A stretch of 30,524 bases of DNA, from assembly GCA_022790685.1 (NCBI GenBank), contig JAAVXQ010000085.1:1-30524 (forward strand). The letters are read 5' to 3'. The notes under the pieces were generated by a model that worked only from the letters and a program-made list of their open reading frames with translations, had not been told where the DNA came from and ran no database searches. Both the position numbers and the translations under genes were made by a program. Every line of letters starts with the position of its first letter. Position 1 is the first letter of the stretch. This document shows, piece by piece, positions 11,001-18,524 of the stretch. The stretch comes from Clostridia bacterium. Its GTDB lineage: Bacteria; Bacillota; Clostridia; TANB77; CAG-508.

Positions 11001-13063
11001 GATATAGTATATTTAAAAATACGAATAATAATTTTATGCAAGAACTTACCATTTTTGTTCCTAATGAAGAAAGTGTAAAAATAAATTATTTTAATATAAA
11101 AAATCAAATAAATGAAAAAAGAAAATTAAAATTGTTAATATATATAAAACCAGTTTTAGGAGAAGATGAAATTTTAAGTAATGGAAATATTTATGTACAA
11201 AAAGAAGACAATATTATATATGTAAGAAATTTATTAGCAGATCCAGAATTTAAAAATAGAACAATGTTTGTAACATCAAATGAAAAGATACTTTCGTTTA
11301 CAGGAGAAAGAGAAGACTTTTTTGGAGATGGAAGTGTTGGAAAACCAGATAGTTTATATAGGGGAATGAATAATAAAAATGGTCTTGGAAGAAATTCTTG
11401 TATAGGTATTGAACTACAATTAGATTTTGATAAATTTGAAAATAAGAATTTTTATATTGCTATAGGAGAAGAGGAAAGCAATGAAAAAATAAAACAAATA
11501 GAAGCAAAATATTCAAATATAGAAAATATAAATTTAGCCTATGAAAATAGTATTAGAAATTGGAATAATATGCTGGAAATTATAAAAATAAATACACCAT
11601 CAGAGAGTTTAAATATACTATTAAATGGTTGGATTTTATATCAAACAATAAGTAGTAGAATTTATGCCAGAAGTGCATATTATCAATCTGGTGGAGCGTT
11701 CGGATTTAGAGATCAATTGCAAGATGCGCTATGTATAAAATATATTGATAGTTCTTTTTTGAAAAAACAGATAATTAATAGTGCAGAACATCAATTTATA
11801 GAAGGAGATGTCCTTCACTGGTGGCATGCAGAAACTAAAAGAGGAGTAAGAACAAAGTTTTCAGATGATTTATTATGGTTGGTTTTTGCAGTATATGAAT
11901 ATGTAGAATTCGAAAATAGTACTTCTATTTTGTTTGAAGAAGTAGAATATATAAAAGGTGATTTATTAAAAGAAGATGAAGGAGAAAAATATGACATTTT
12001 TTATAAAAGTGGAATAAAAGAAAATATATATAATCACTGTAAAAGGTCAATAGATAATATAATTTCAAGAGGAATAGAAAACTTCCCTAAAATAGGTGTA
12101 GGAGATTGGAATGATGGATTTAGTAATGTAGGAAGTAAAGGAAAAGGAGAAAGTGTATGGCTTGGATTTTTCCTTTATGATATATTAAATAAATTTATTA
12201 TTTTAAGTAAAAAAATTAATTTAGAAGAAAATATAAAGTATTATGAAGAGATAAAAGAAAAATTAAAGAAAAATCTTAATACTAAAGGTTGGGATGGAAG
12301 ATGGTTTAAGAGAGCTGTAACAGATGATGGAGAAGAACTTGGAAGTATTAATAGTGAAGAGTGTAGAATAGATAGTATATCTCAAAGTTGGTCTGTAATA
12401 TCAGGTGCAGGTGAGAATGATAAAAAATTCATTAGTATGCAAGAGGCAGAAAATTATTTAGTAGATAGAGAAAATAAAATTATAAAACTTTTTGATCCAG
12501 CTTTTGATAAAGGAAAAGTAAATCCAGGATATATAAAAGCATATCCACCAGGAATAAGAGAAAACGGAGGGCAATATACTCATGCTGCTACTTGGTTTAT
12601 AATGGCAGAAGCGATTTTAGGTTTTGGTGATAAAGCCGTGGAATTTGCAGAAATTATTAATCCTATAAATCATACTAAAACCAAAGATGAAGCAAAGAAA
12701 TTTAAACTTGAACCATATATCTTACCAGCAGATGTTTATTCTAATAAAGATCTTTTAGGAAGAGGAGGATGGAATTGGTATACAGGCTCTAGTAGTTGGT
12801 ATTTTAAAGTAGTTATTGAATATATTTTAGGTCTTAAAATAAAAGATGGATATTTATATATTGAGCCATGTATTTCAAAAAATTGGAAAGAATACGAAAT
12901 AAAATATAAATATAAAACAAGTCTTTATAATATAAAGGTAAAAAATAGTAACTCTAAAAATACAGGTGTAACAAAATTTATTTTAAATAATGACGAAATA
13001 ACAGAAAAAAGAGTTCTGTTACAAGATAATGGAAAAATAAACAATATAGAAATAGTAATGTAA
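5051..13063 (+). CDS. Cyclic beta-1,2-glucan synthase-like protein (GT84-GH94)
   Basis: A 2670-residue membrane protein with the order of NdvB/Cgs enzymes, which polymerise glucose from UDP-glucose, trim the chain and cyclise it. Residues 1-400 are the N-terminal region. Membrane segments lie at about 402-448, 793-850 and 928-960. The cytosolic GT84 part has the DSD motif (614-616), a SHDLLEG segment (about 724) and HRWIRGDWQ (about 759-767, the QxxRW-like site). A glucoamylase-like domain follows (about 980-1350; TVDSGN near 1083, YMAHHQG near 1338). The GH94 module (about 1880-2670) has GGAFGFRDQLQD, EGDVLHWWH, GDWNDG (2351-2356, with the expected catalytic Asp) and GGWNWYTGS. AAGGGG precedes the ATG. 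It is a single gene with no glucan exporter next to it. The exact product is inferred; a related linear or modified beta-1,2-glucan is possible. Confidence 0.88.
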   Translation: MKNYRELNIRGALLDKNQLSRYMEKIAAEHNISNNSSKDTYPISKLIKDYKFILETYKLLNRHIKLEIKIHSAGEWILDNFYIVEEAVKSIEKELNLKKYKNMIGISNGRYKGFARAYVLAEEITAFTDCKIDRETIDLALNSYQRKKLLSMEEINNIGIFLKISIISHIREICEKIYSSQVQKYRVESIIERIVEQKNNKEMKFINLKNRYIVDNKYKYPFIEYMSYRLKKYGKKAIIYQEILEKEVDKLGLTISDVIQKEHFSIANLKITTGNCIKSIRDINRINFNELFGYMNVSEEILKLDPAKVYNDMDQESKAYYRRIIETISKKTKVSEIYISEKIIELSKRFENYNNLEEKKKAHVGYYLIDEGINELKDKLEIRHYLKANKKIGEKIYIASNIIFPLYFDFLLSIFLYLNIKNLWIIAISFIIMYIPISEIFIRILNYLMSKFKSPTLIPKMNYESGIPKECTSFVIIPTILKSKEKVKEMIEKLEIYYLANKSDNLYFALLGDCSEEDTETKEFDDEVVKFGISYIEKMNEKYKTDGFNKFHFLYRKRVWNNSEKSYIGWERKRGLIVSFNNYIKNKAENNFLANTIELQKDIKPDIKYIITLDSDTNLNLESAGKLIGAMSHVLNRPVIEENKVIDGYGIMQPRIGMDLELSKKSYFVELYSMQGGIDFYTNAISDIYQDYFKEGIFTGKGIYDVEVYNKILENEIPENTVLSHDLLEGNFLRCGLITDIMLLDGYPTKYIPYILRNHRWIRGDWQIIKWIISPKLNILSKYKIYDNLRRSILHIFGFAGIILGVSNLFMSYKINVPIVLISLISICITYILDIINYIIFKESTLEGTVYAHKKFSKDLGHLQTSFLKIFLEISFFPYQMYKNLDAIIRSIYRMKNKTKLLEWTTAEDGERNSKTDLKSYYCEMKINPIIGIFALVINSIIIRILGVLWIISPIFAWYISLDKEENFEFNSKDKKYLEDIGKKTWEFFEDYINESNNFLMIDNYQESRNKKIVDRTSSTNIGLEYLAIISAYDLGYIKLKKAIEYIEKITNTINILSKWNGHLYNWYNTKTLAPLVPRYISTVDSGNFVGYLYIVKQFLIENKNKCDVQNLLEDIVKLIDNTDFSKLYSSEDKLLSIGFNLEENKLTDSYYDFLASEARQASLIAIAKRDVPVKHWNNLSRTLTNLKKYKGLISWTGTAFEYLMPNINIKRYKGSLLDEASKFAVMSQIEYAKKLGIPWGISESAFNLKDLNNNYQYKAFGVPWLGLKRGLEDDWVISPYSTFLSLEDEPEKAVENLRHIEEEGGIGRYGFYESIDYTPVRLKNHSRKEVVKTYMAHHQGLILLSINNAINNNILKRRFSSNPEIEAVDILLQERMPKDTIITKERKEKIEKNRTNTDAGYVEFEAITNRRLRNINVISNEKYKVIVDDTLRSISEFEGKMVNNYKDTSEIKQGIFFYIKNIKNKKVIKAEENCKVVFSPDKAKFTKIENNLKIEQIVTIDPNKAVEIRRLEIENLGSNEEILEIISEFEPSLSPKMQEYSHPAFNKLFLKFEEENENIIVEKRDRNLTEKIYLSTNLYTENEQIVDFEYEIDREKYLGREENGIPSMIKNNKIFSSNIKQVTDPIISMKKTIKIYPKDLLIVNLIISVSNNKEECIENLENMKSEEEIIRTLNIAKARSEEESKYLRISSEKLELYQKFMSYILNKNIFKENNLNGEYQKNSLWKYGISGDLPIILVEIDSIEYMYVIEEIINCFEYYRAKNILVDLIILNNEKNIYDRFIRENINEVISNKQLQYLINVNSGIFILNKYELLKEDFETIKFKANIVLNAKNGSISNYIKECEDIDKKDKIVKVDKDKQETNTEEILPIKKEELLYDNEYGGFSLDGKEYRIVKNSENKLPAVWSNIICNNFFGTLVTDSLGGFTWSKNSRLNRLTAWNNNSTTDFPSEIIYIYDINKKSAWTLNTGINSNQNYYYITHGFGYSIFKNTNNNFMQELTIFVPNEESVKINYFNIKNQINEKRKLKLLIYIKPVLGEDEILSNGNIYVQKEDNIIYVRNLLADPEFKNRTMFVTSNEKILSFTGEREDFFGDGSVGKPDSLYRGMNNKNGLGRNSCIGIELQLDFDKFENKNFYIAIGEEESNEKIKQIEAKYSNIENINLAYENSIRNWNNMLEIIKINTPSESLNILLNGWILYQTISSRIYARSAYYQSGGAFGFRDQLQDALCIKYIDSSFLKKQIINSAEHQFIEGDVLHWWHAETKRGVRTKFSDDLLWLVFAVYEYVEFENSTSILFEEVEYIKGDLLKEDEGEKYDIFYKSGIKENIYNHCKRSIDNIISRGIENFPKIGVGDWNDGFSNVGSKGKGESVWLGFFLYDILNKFIILSKKINLEENIKYYEEIKEKLKKNLNTKGWDGRWFKRAVTDDGEELGSINSEECRIDSISQSWSVISGAGENDKKFISMQEAENYLVDRENKIIKLFDPAFDKGKVNPGYIKAYPPGIRENGGQYTHAATWFIMAEAILGFGDKAVEFAEIINPINHTKTKDEAKKFKLEPYILPADVYSNKDLLGRGGWNWYTGSSSWYFKVVIEYILGLKIKDGYLYIEPCISKNWKEYEIKYKYKTSLYNIKVKNSNSKNTGVTKFILNNDEITEKRVLLQDNGKINNIEIVM

Positions 13064-13119
13064 AAAAGATATATTTTTTTAATCTATGTAATAATTATGA
13101 AAAAAATTTGAAAAATAAC

Positions 13120-13148
13120 TTGTACAAAATAATTAAATATGATATAAG
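13120..13148 (+). promoter_or_regulatory. Sigma-A promoter of the response regulator gene
   Basis: TTGTAC (13120-13125), 17 bp, TATAAG (13143-13148), about 55 bp before the GTG start. It separates the regulator from the glucan synthase gene. Confidence 0.6.
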
Positions 13149-13203
13149 TTTAAATAGTAAAATAAAAGTCTTTAGTTTTTTGATCTAGAAAGGCGGGAAT
13201 TTT

Positions 13204-13956
13204 GTGGAAGAAATAATTGAAAAAGAAAAGAAAACAATATTAATAGTAGATGATGAACAAAGTATCATGGAATTATTAGTATTTAATTTACAAAAAGAAG
13301 GCTATAATACATTAGAAGCATATGATGGATTAACAGCAGTGGATATAGCATTAAATCAAAAACCAGATTTAATACTTCTAGATGTAATGATACCAAAGTT
13401 AGATGGAATATCAGTTTGTAAAAAAATAAGATATGCTTATAATATTTCAAATATTCCTATTTTAATGATATCTGCTAAAGATACAGAATCTGATAAAATA
13501 GTTGGATTAGAAATGGGAGCAGATGATTATATTACAAAACCTTTCCAAATCAGAGAAGTAATGGCAAGAATAAAAGCGAATTTGAGAAAAGCAGAGTTAA
13601 ATGCGAATTCTGATAATTCTACTATGCAAAAACAAGAAGATAAAAATGATATAATAAAGGTAGGAGATTTAACTTTAGACTTAAAGAAAATAGAAGTAAA
13701 AGTTAAAGGCGAAATTATAAATTTAACAAAGAAAGAGTTTGATGTATTAAAATATCTTGCAAGTCAACCAGGACAAGTTGTAACAAGAGAAATGCTTTTA
13801 AGAGAAGTATGGGAATATGAAGAATATGTTGGGGCCATAAGAACAATTGATGTTACAATGAACAGAATAAGAGATAAAATAGAAAAAGATAAGGCAAATC
13901 CTAAAATACTAATTACTAAAAGAGGCGTAGGATATTACGTAACAGATAGAAGTTAA
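13204..13956 (+). CDS. OmpR/PhoB-family response regulator
   Basis: A 250-residue two-domain DNA-binding regulator. The receiver (about 10-125) has the acidic pair D16-D17, the phospho-acceptor D60 in LLDVMIP, the switch residue S90 and K112 in TKPF. A winged-helix domain (about 148-248) ends with the typical ITKRGVGYY. The start is GTG, supported by AAAGGCGGG eight bases upstream. It is probably the partner of the kinase that follows, though a terminator and a second promoter stand between them. It resembles the PhoB/PhoP/WalR branch; I cannot fix its regulon from the sequence. Confidence 0.93.
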   Translation: MEEIIEKEKKTILIVDDEQSIMELLVFNLQKEGYNTLEAYDGLTAVDIALNQKPDLILLDVMIPKLDGISVCKKIRYAYNISNIPILMISAKDTESDKIVGLEMGADDYITKPFQIREVMARIKANLRKAELNANSDNSTMQKQEDKNDIIKVGDLTLDLKKIEVKVKGEIINLTKKEFDVLKYLASQPGQVVTREMLLREVWEYEEYVGAIRTIDVTMNRIRDKIEKDKANPKILITKRGVGYYVTDRS

Positions 13957-13961
13957 AAAAT

Positions 13962-13992
13962 AAACTAGATACTAAAAGTATCTAGTTTTTAT
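13962..13992 (+). terminator. Intrinsic terminator after the response regulator
   Basis: A perfect 12-bp stem, AAACTAGATACT / AGTATCTAGTTT (13962-13973 and 13977-13988) with a 3-nt loop, leads into a T-rich run. It starts five bases after the stop codon. Confidence 0.9.
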
Positions 13993-14032
13993 TTTAAATG
14001 CTAATGTTCCCTAAATTTAACAAATTTTAAAT

Positions 14033-14044
14033 TTTGATATCAAA
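14033..14044. promoter_or_regulatory. 12-bp palindrome TTTGATATCAAA upstream of the kinase promoter
   Basis: A perfect 12-bp palindrome lies 14 bp in front of the kinase -35 box. The place would suit an operator, but OmpR-type regulators usually bind direct repeats, so it could be for another regulator or chance. Confidence 0.3.
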
Positions 14045-14057
14045 TTGGTATATTTAC

Positions 14058-14086
14058 TTGAATAAAATGAAAGATAAGTATATAAT
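14058..14086 (+). promoter_or_regulatory. Sigma-A promoter of the kinase gene
   Basis: TTGAAT (14058-14063), 17 bp and a perfect TATAAT (14081-14086), about 30 bp upstream of the ATG. The kinase and the gene behind it can thus be transcribed without the regulator. Confidence 0.8.
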
Positions 14087-14119
14087 AAAAAAAATAATGT
14101 ATATAGTGGGGAGAAAAGG

Positions 14120-15599
14120 ATGTTAAAAGGCATACAAACCAAAATTGTTATGGTTTTTATGATATTGGGAATTATAATAATAACATCAGTTGGAATAATA
14201 TTTTTATATAGATTAAATAGTATAGAAAATATATTTTTAAATGATAAAGTAACTCTTCAAGATATGACAAGTCAAATAGAAAAAACAAAAATTATTATAT
14301 ATTGTTGTTTGGGTGGTTTTGTCATAATTACTTGTATTTTGGGAATATTTATTTCTAAAATGATAATATCACCAATTTCTAGGCTAATAAAAAGTGCTGA
14401 AACAGTTACAAAAGAGAATAATTCTGAAAAATATCTAGAAAAAAAAGATAAAAATAAAAATGAGTTAGATAACTTAGCAAATACTTTTATAATAATGAAT
14501 AATGAGTTAAAAGAAAACTTAAATGAAGCAACAAGACAGAAAAAGCAAATGGAAACAATTTTGCTCCATATGACAGATGGAATAATTGCATTTAATATAG
14601 ATGGAAAAATAATTCATATTAATCCTGCAGCAAGAACTTTTTTAGAACTTAAAGATGAGCATAATTTTGAGGAAATTTTTTCTAAATTTAATGTAGATAT
14701 TAATTTAGAAAAAATAATATATTTAGAAAATTGGACGTCTTCAGAAAAAAAGATTACATTAGATGATAGAACTATAAATTTATTTTTTGCACCATTCAAA
14801 AATGAAAATGATAGACCAGCAGGTGTAATAGTAGTTATTCAAGATATAACAGAACATGCTAAACTAGATAGTATGAGAAAAGAATTTGTGGCGGATGTGT
14901 CACATGAACTGAAAACACCAATTACATCAATTATGGGATATGCAGAAACTTTGCTAGAAAATGATGTTGATGAGGGAACAAATCATAGATTTTTAGAGAG
15001 AATTTCTTCAGAGGCCCAAAGAATGTCAAGATTAGTTAGTGATTTACTAACACTTTCAAGATATGATACATCAAAAGTAAAAGTGGAGAAAACGGAATTT
15101 GATTTAGGGGAACTTGTAAAATATACTTTTGAGGGCTTAGACTTAGAAATGAAGAAAAAAAATCACAGTGCGGAATGTTTTGTTACATCTAATGTTCCAT
15201 TAGTATATGCTGATAGAAGTGGAGTAGAAAGAGTAGTTTTAAATATACTTACAAATTCTATTAAATATACAAAAGAAAATGGAACGATAAAAGTTTATGT
15301 AGGTTTTGTATATAATGATGCTTATATTAAAATAATAGATAATGGAATAGGAATTCCAGAAGAAGATTTAAATAAAATATTTGAAAGATTCTATAGAGTA
15401 GATAAAGCAAGAACTAGAGAAATGGGTGGAACGGGACTTCGGTCTTTCAATTGCAAAAGAAATTTTAGACCAGAATAATGGAAGAATAGATATTAAGAGT
15501 GAGCCAGGAAAAGGAACAGAAGTTGTAATTCGAATTCCTACAAAACAAGCTTTAGAGAAGAATAGTGAAGAGAAAAATGAAAAAAATAAAAATATTTAA
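14120..15599 (+). CDS. Sensor histidine kinase, frameshifted in the ATP lid
   Basis: A PhoR/WalK-like membrane kinase. It has two membrane helices (about 9-30 and 57-79) with only ~27 residues outside, a HAMP region (about 80-132), a PAS domain (about 140-245), an H-box with H262 in SHELKTP, an N-box (375-384) and G1 DNGIG (407-411). At L440 in the G2 motif the frame breaks: an extra C at 15440 turns GTGLGLSIAKEIL into a wrong tail that stops at 15478 (452 residues). Skipping that base restores the conserved sequence, including GRIDIKSEPGKGTEVVIRIP, to a stop at 15597-15599 (492 residues). It is either a read error or a real loss of ATP binding. The ATG follows a GGGGAGAAAAGG box. The next gene starts 14 bp after the restored stop. 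Confidence 0.88.
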
Positions 15600-15613
15600 A
15601 AGAGGGTATTAAA

Positions 15614-16900
15614 ATGAAAAAAACTAAAATCTTATCAACAATATTTACTTTTGGAGTAGTATTAAACAATAATATTTGTTTAGCTACTACAGAAGGAAAA
15701 TTATCAATAGAAGAAAAGGGAATAGATAAAATATTTTTCCTATTAATAGGATTAGCTCTTTTAGGTCTAGTATTATTTTTAGGATATAAAATCGATGATA
15801 GTAGTGAAAATAAGCATAAAGAAAAGAAATCAAAAACATCAAGACCAGTAAAAACAAGAGAGCCAAAAGTTAAAAATACTAGAGAAAAAATCGAATATCA
15901 ATCAAATAAAGAAGATAACAGTTATGATACTATAGAAGGAATGCTTTATAGTGTAGAAGCAAATGAAAGTTATAATAATATATCAAAGTTAGAAGAAGAT
16001 GGTGACAAATTTGAAGAAGAATTTGATGAAGAAGCAGGAGAAGAAGAGGAAAGCTTATTTTTCAGAAATTCAGTTACTTCAATAGAAGAGCCTACAAGTA
16101 ATGATAGTTTTGATTCAACTATGGTATTTAATGATGGAGATATTAATAGAATAAAAAATAATGATAGCATAGCTTCCTTAGAAGAATATGTCGAGGAAGA
16201 AGAATATATAAGTGATGAGGATAAATCTTTCAAATTAGAAGAAACAGAAGAATTTGAAGAGGAAGAAGCATCAGAAGATTTTAGTTTTACTTCAAATGAA
16301 GATAACTTTAGCTTTACAACTGAAGAAGAAGTAGAAGAAATAGAAGAAATAGAAGACGATTTAGAATATGAATCCTTAGAAGAGGAAGAAAATAATTATA
16401 TATCAGAACCAGAAGAAAAGTGGGAAGAACCAGATGAGGAAGAATTTGCTGGTTTTACAACTCTTTCAACCTTCAAAACAAATAAACCTAAAAAAGAGAA
16501 AGAAGAAAAAGAGGAAGAAATACTAAATGATACAGAGCCTGATGACTTAAAAAATTCATTTTTAGAAGAATTAAGTAGAAACTTAGGAAATGTAGAAACT
16601 GAAGAAAGTAATGTAACAAAAGCTAAAAGAACAAGAAAACCAAAAGAGGAAGTAGAAAAGAAAGAGACTAAAAAAAGAACAACTAAGAAGGAAACTGATG
16701 CTGTAAAAGAAGCTTCTACTAAAAAAGCTAAATCTACTAAAAAGGATACTACTGAAAAGAAAACTGCTAAATCAAAAACAGCCTCTGCAACTTCAAAAAC
16801 CACCTCTAAAAAAGAGACTACTGCTAAACCAAAAGCTAAAAAAACAGAAGAAAAATCAAGTAAGACTACAAAAACTACAAAGAGAACTACTAAAAAATAG
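15614..16900 (+). CDS. Membrane-anchored acidic/basic low-complexity protein
   Basis: I do not recognise a family. The 428 residues start with a signal-peptide-like segment (about 1-24, ending NICLA) and a second hydrophobic helix (about 40-58). Then come a basic stretch (about 65-97), a long Glu/Asp-rich region (about 100-320) and a Lys/Thr-rich tail (about 335-428) with many KKTTKK-like steps, as in histone H1-like tails. The cytosolic part is probably disordered. AGAGGG lies upstream of the ATG, and the gene follows the kinase by 14 bp, so they likely share an mRNA. No terminator is visible behind it. Nucleic-acid or membrane-lipid binding by the tail is inference from charge only. Confidence 0.8.
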   Translation: MKKTKILSTIFTFGVVLNNNICLATTEGKLSIEEKGIDKIFFLLIGLALLGLVLFLGYKIDDSSENKHKEKKSKTSRPVKTREPKVKNTREKIEYQSNKEDNSYDTIEGMLYSVEANESYNNISKLEEDGDKFEEEFDEEAGEEEESLFFRNSVTSIEEPTSNDSFDSTMVFNDGDINRIKNNDSIASLEEYVEEEEYISDEDKSFKLEETEEFEEEEASEDFSFTSNEDNFSFTTEEEVEEIEEIEDDLEYESLEEEENNYISEPEEKWEEPDEEEFAGFTTLSTFKTNKPKKEKEEKEEEILNDTEPDDLKNSFLEELSRNLGNVETEESNVTKAKRTRKPKEEVEKKETKKRTTKKETDAVKEASTKKAKSTKKDTTEKKTAKSKTASATSKTTSKKETTAKPKAKKTEEKSSKTTKTTKRTTKK

Positions 16901-16913
16901 ATAAGTAATACTA

Positions 16914-16942
16914 TTGAATTATTGAGAAAACTGAGGTATAAT
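16914..16942 (+). promoter_or_regulatory. Sigma-A promoter of the lepB operon
   Basis: TTGAAT (16914-16919), 17 bp, and a perfect TATAAT (16937-16942), about 37 bp before the lepB ATG. Confidence 0.8.
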
Positions 16943-16978
16943 GGCTAATACTGATACTTAAAAAGAGAAGGGAAAAAA

Positions 16979-17608
16979 ATGGACAAAAGAATTAAAGATA
17001 TTTTAGAATGGGTATATTGTATAATAATAGCTTTAGTTTTAGCATTACTATTTAGATATTTTATTGGAACCCCAACAATTGTAAAGCAAAGATCAATGTA
17101 TCCAACATTAAAAGAGGGACAAAGATTAATCTTAAATAGAACATTTAGAATAACTAAAAAAATTCCAAACAGGGGTGATATAATAACTTTTGAAGCTCCA
17201 ACTAAAGATTATAAAGATTGGGAAGTAGATCAAACAAATCCTGTTGCAATATATGAAAATGTACCTAAAGGAATATTTGAAAAATTCGTATATTATAGCT
17301 TAGAAATAACAAAAAGAAGTTATATTAAAAGAGCTATTGCATTTCCAGGTGAACATGTAAAAATTGAAAATGGTAAAGTTTATATAAATGGTAAGGAATT
17401 AGAAGAAAGTTATTTAAATGATGATGTTGTAACAGAATCAAGACACTTTAATGATTTTATTGTTCCTGATGGATATATATTTGCAATGGGAGATAATAGA
17501 ACAAAAAGTACAGACTGTAGAGAGTTTGGCTGTATACCTATGGATAAGATAGAAGGAATTGTTTGTTTTAGATTTTGGCCTCTAAATTTATTTGGAAAAG
17601 TAGAATAG
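16979..17608 (+). CDS. lepB: Type I signal peptidase
   Basis: Removes signal peptides from exported proteins at the outer face of the membrane. The 209 residues have one N-terminal membrane helix (about 11-30), typical of Gram-positive SipS-like enzymes. The catalytic serine is S39 in RSMYPTL and the general-base lysine is K117 in YIKRAIAFPGE. The GDNR box is present; the following S.DSR element reads STDCR, a Ser-to-Cys change. GAAGGG stands just before the ATG. It opens a run lepB-holB-ricT-mtaD-ferredoxin with small gaps. Confidence 0.95.
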   Translation: MDKRIKDILEWVYCIIIALVLALLFRYFIGTPTIVKQRSMYPTLKEGQRLILNRTFRITKKIPNRGDIITFEAPTKDYKDWEVDQTNPVAIYENVPKGIFEKFVYYSLEITKRSYIKRAIAFPGEHVKIENGKVYINGKELEESYLNDDVVTESRHFNDFIVPDGYIFAMGDNRTKSTDCREFGCIPMDKIEGIVCFRFWPLNLFGKVE

Positions 17609-17618
17609 GAGAGTAAGA

Positions 17619-18524
17619 TTGAATTTTGCTGATATAATAGGAAATACAGAAGTAAAAGAATATTTGTTAAAAACCATAGAAACTGATAATATATTACATA
17701 GTTATTTATTTTTAGGAACTTCAGGAATAGGAAAGAAGATAATTGCGAAGGAATTTGCCAAAAAAATTCTTTGTACAGAAAATAAAGATAACTGCACTTG
17801 TAAATCTTGTACTTGTTTTGAATCTGGAAATCATACAGATTTTACTGTTATAAATGAAGTAGGAGAAAATATAAAAATAGATGAGATAAGGAAAATAACA
17901 GAAAAAGTTATAGAAAAACCTATTATATCATCTAAAAAAGTATATATAATAAATGACTGTGAAAAAATGACAAGGGAGGCGCAGAATTGTTTATTAAAAA
18001 CATTAGAAGAACCTCCTGAGTTTATAGTAATAATACTTATTTCATCAAATGAAAATTTAATACTCAATACAATAAAATCAAGATGTATGAAAGTTCAATT
18101 TAAAAATATTTCTGAGGAGTACTTAAAAAAATATGCTATAGAAAATTTGGAATACGATTCTATTTCAGAAAATATATTAAAGACTTGTAGTGGTAGTATT
18201 AGCAAGCTTATTGAACTTAAAGATAATAAAGATAAATATTTAAATATAGATAATTTAGTACAAAATTTAGAAAAGAAAGATATGATAGATATAATATTAG
18301 AAGGAAAAATATTATATGATAAAGATAATATTTTCGAAATCTTAGATTATTTAATTGTATGTCTATATTCTAAAACAAAAGAAAACGCAAAATATATTTT
18401 TTGCATTGAAGAAGTAAATAAGGCAAAGAATAATCTAAGAGGAAATGCGAATTTTGACATGACCTTAGATACGATGCTTTTTAAGATGTGGGAGGATGTA
18501 AATGAAAACTGTTACAGGAATTAG
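17619..18524 (+). CDS. holB: DNA polymerase III delta-prime subunit
   Basis: A clamp-loader subunit that helps place the sliding clamp on DNA. The 301 residues have a P-loop GTSGIGK (33-39), followed by Lys instead of Thr, a degenerate Walker B region (IINDCEKM), the SRC motif (154-156), and a cysteine cluster (52, 59, 61, 64, 66) like the zinc module of DnaX/HolB but with one spacing a residue short. The start is TTG, ten bases after the lepB stop, with AGGAGAG upstream. Its end overlaps ricT by 23 bp. The neighbour ricT matches the Bacillus holB-yaaT order. The poor Walker motifs suggest it does not hydrolyse ATP, as is usual for delta-prime. Confidence 0.9.
   Translation: MNFADIIGNTEVKEYLLKTIETDNILHSYLFLGTSGIGKKIIAKEFAKKILCTENKDNCTCKSCTCFESGNHTDFTVINEVGENIKIDEIRKITEKVIEKPIISSKKVYIINDCEKMTREAQNCLLKTLEEPPEFIVIILISSNENLILNTIKSRCMKVQFKNISEEYLKKYAIENLEYDSISENILKTCSGSISKLIELKDNKDKYLNIDNLVQNLEKKDMIDIILEGKILYDKDNIFEILDYLIVCLYSKTKENAKYIFCIEEVNKAKNNLRGNANFDMTLDTMLFKMWEDVNENCYRN

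Noticed and set aside
16396..16803. 135-residue minus-strand frame
   Set aside because: An antisense shadow of the acidic/Lys-rich gene, with no ribosome site or domain.
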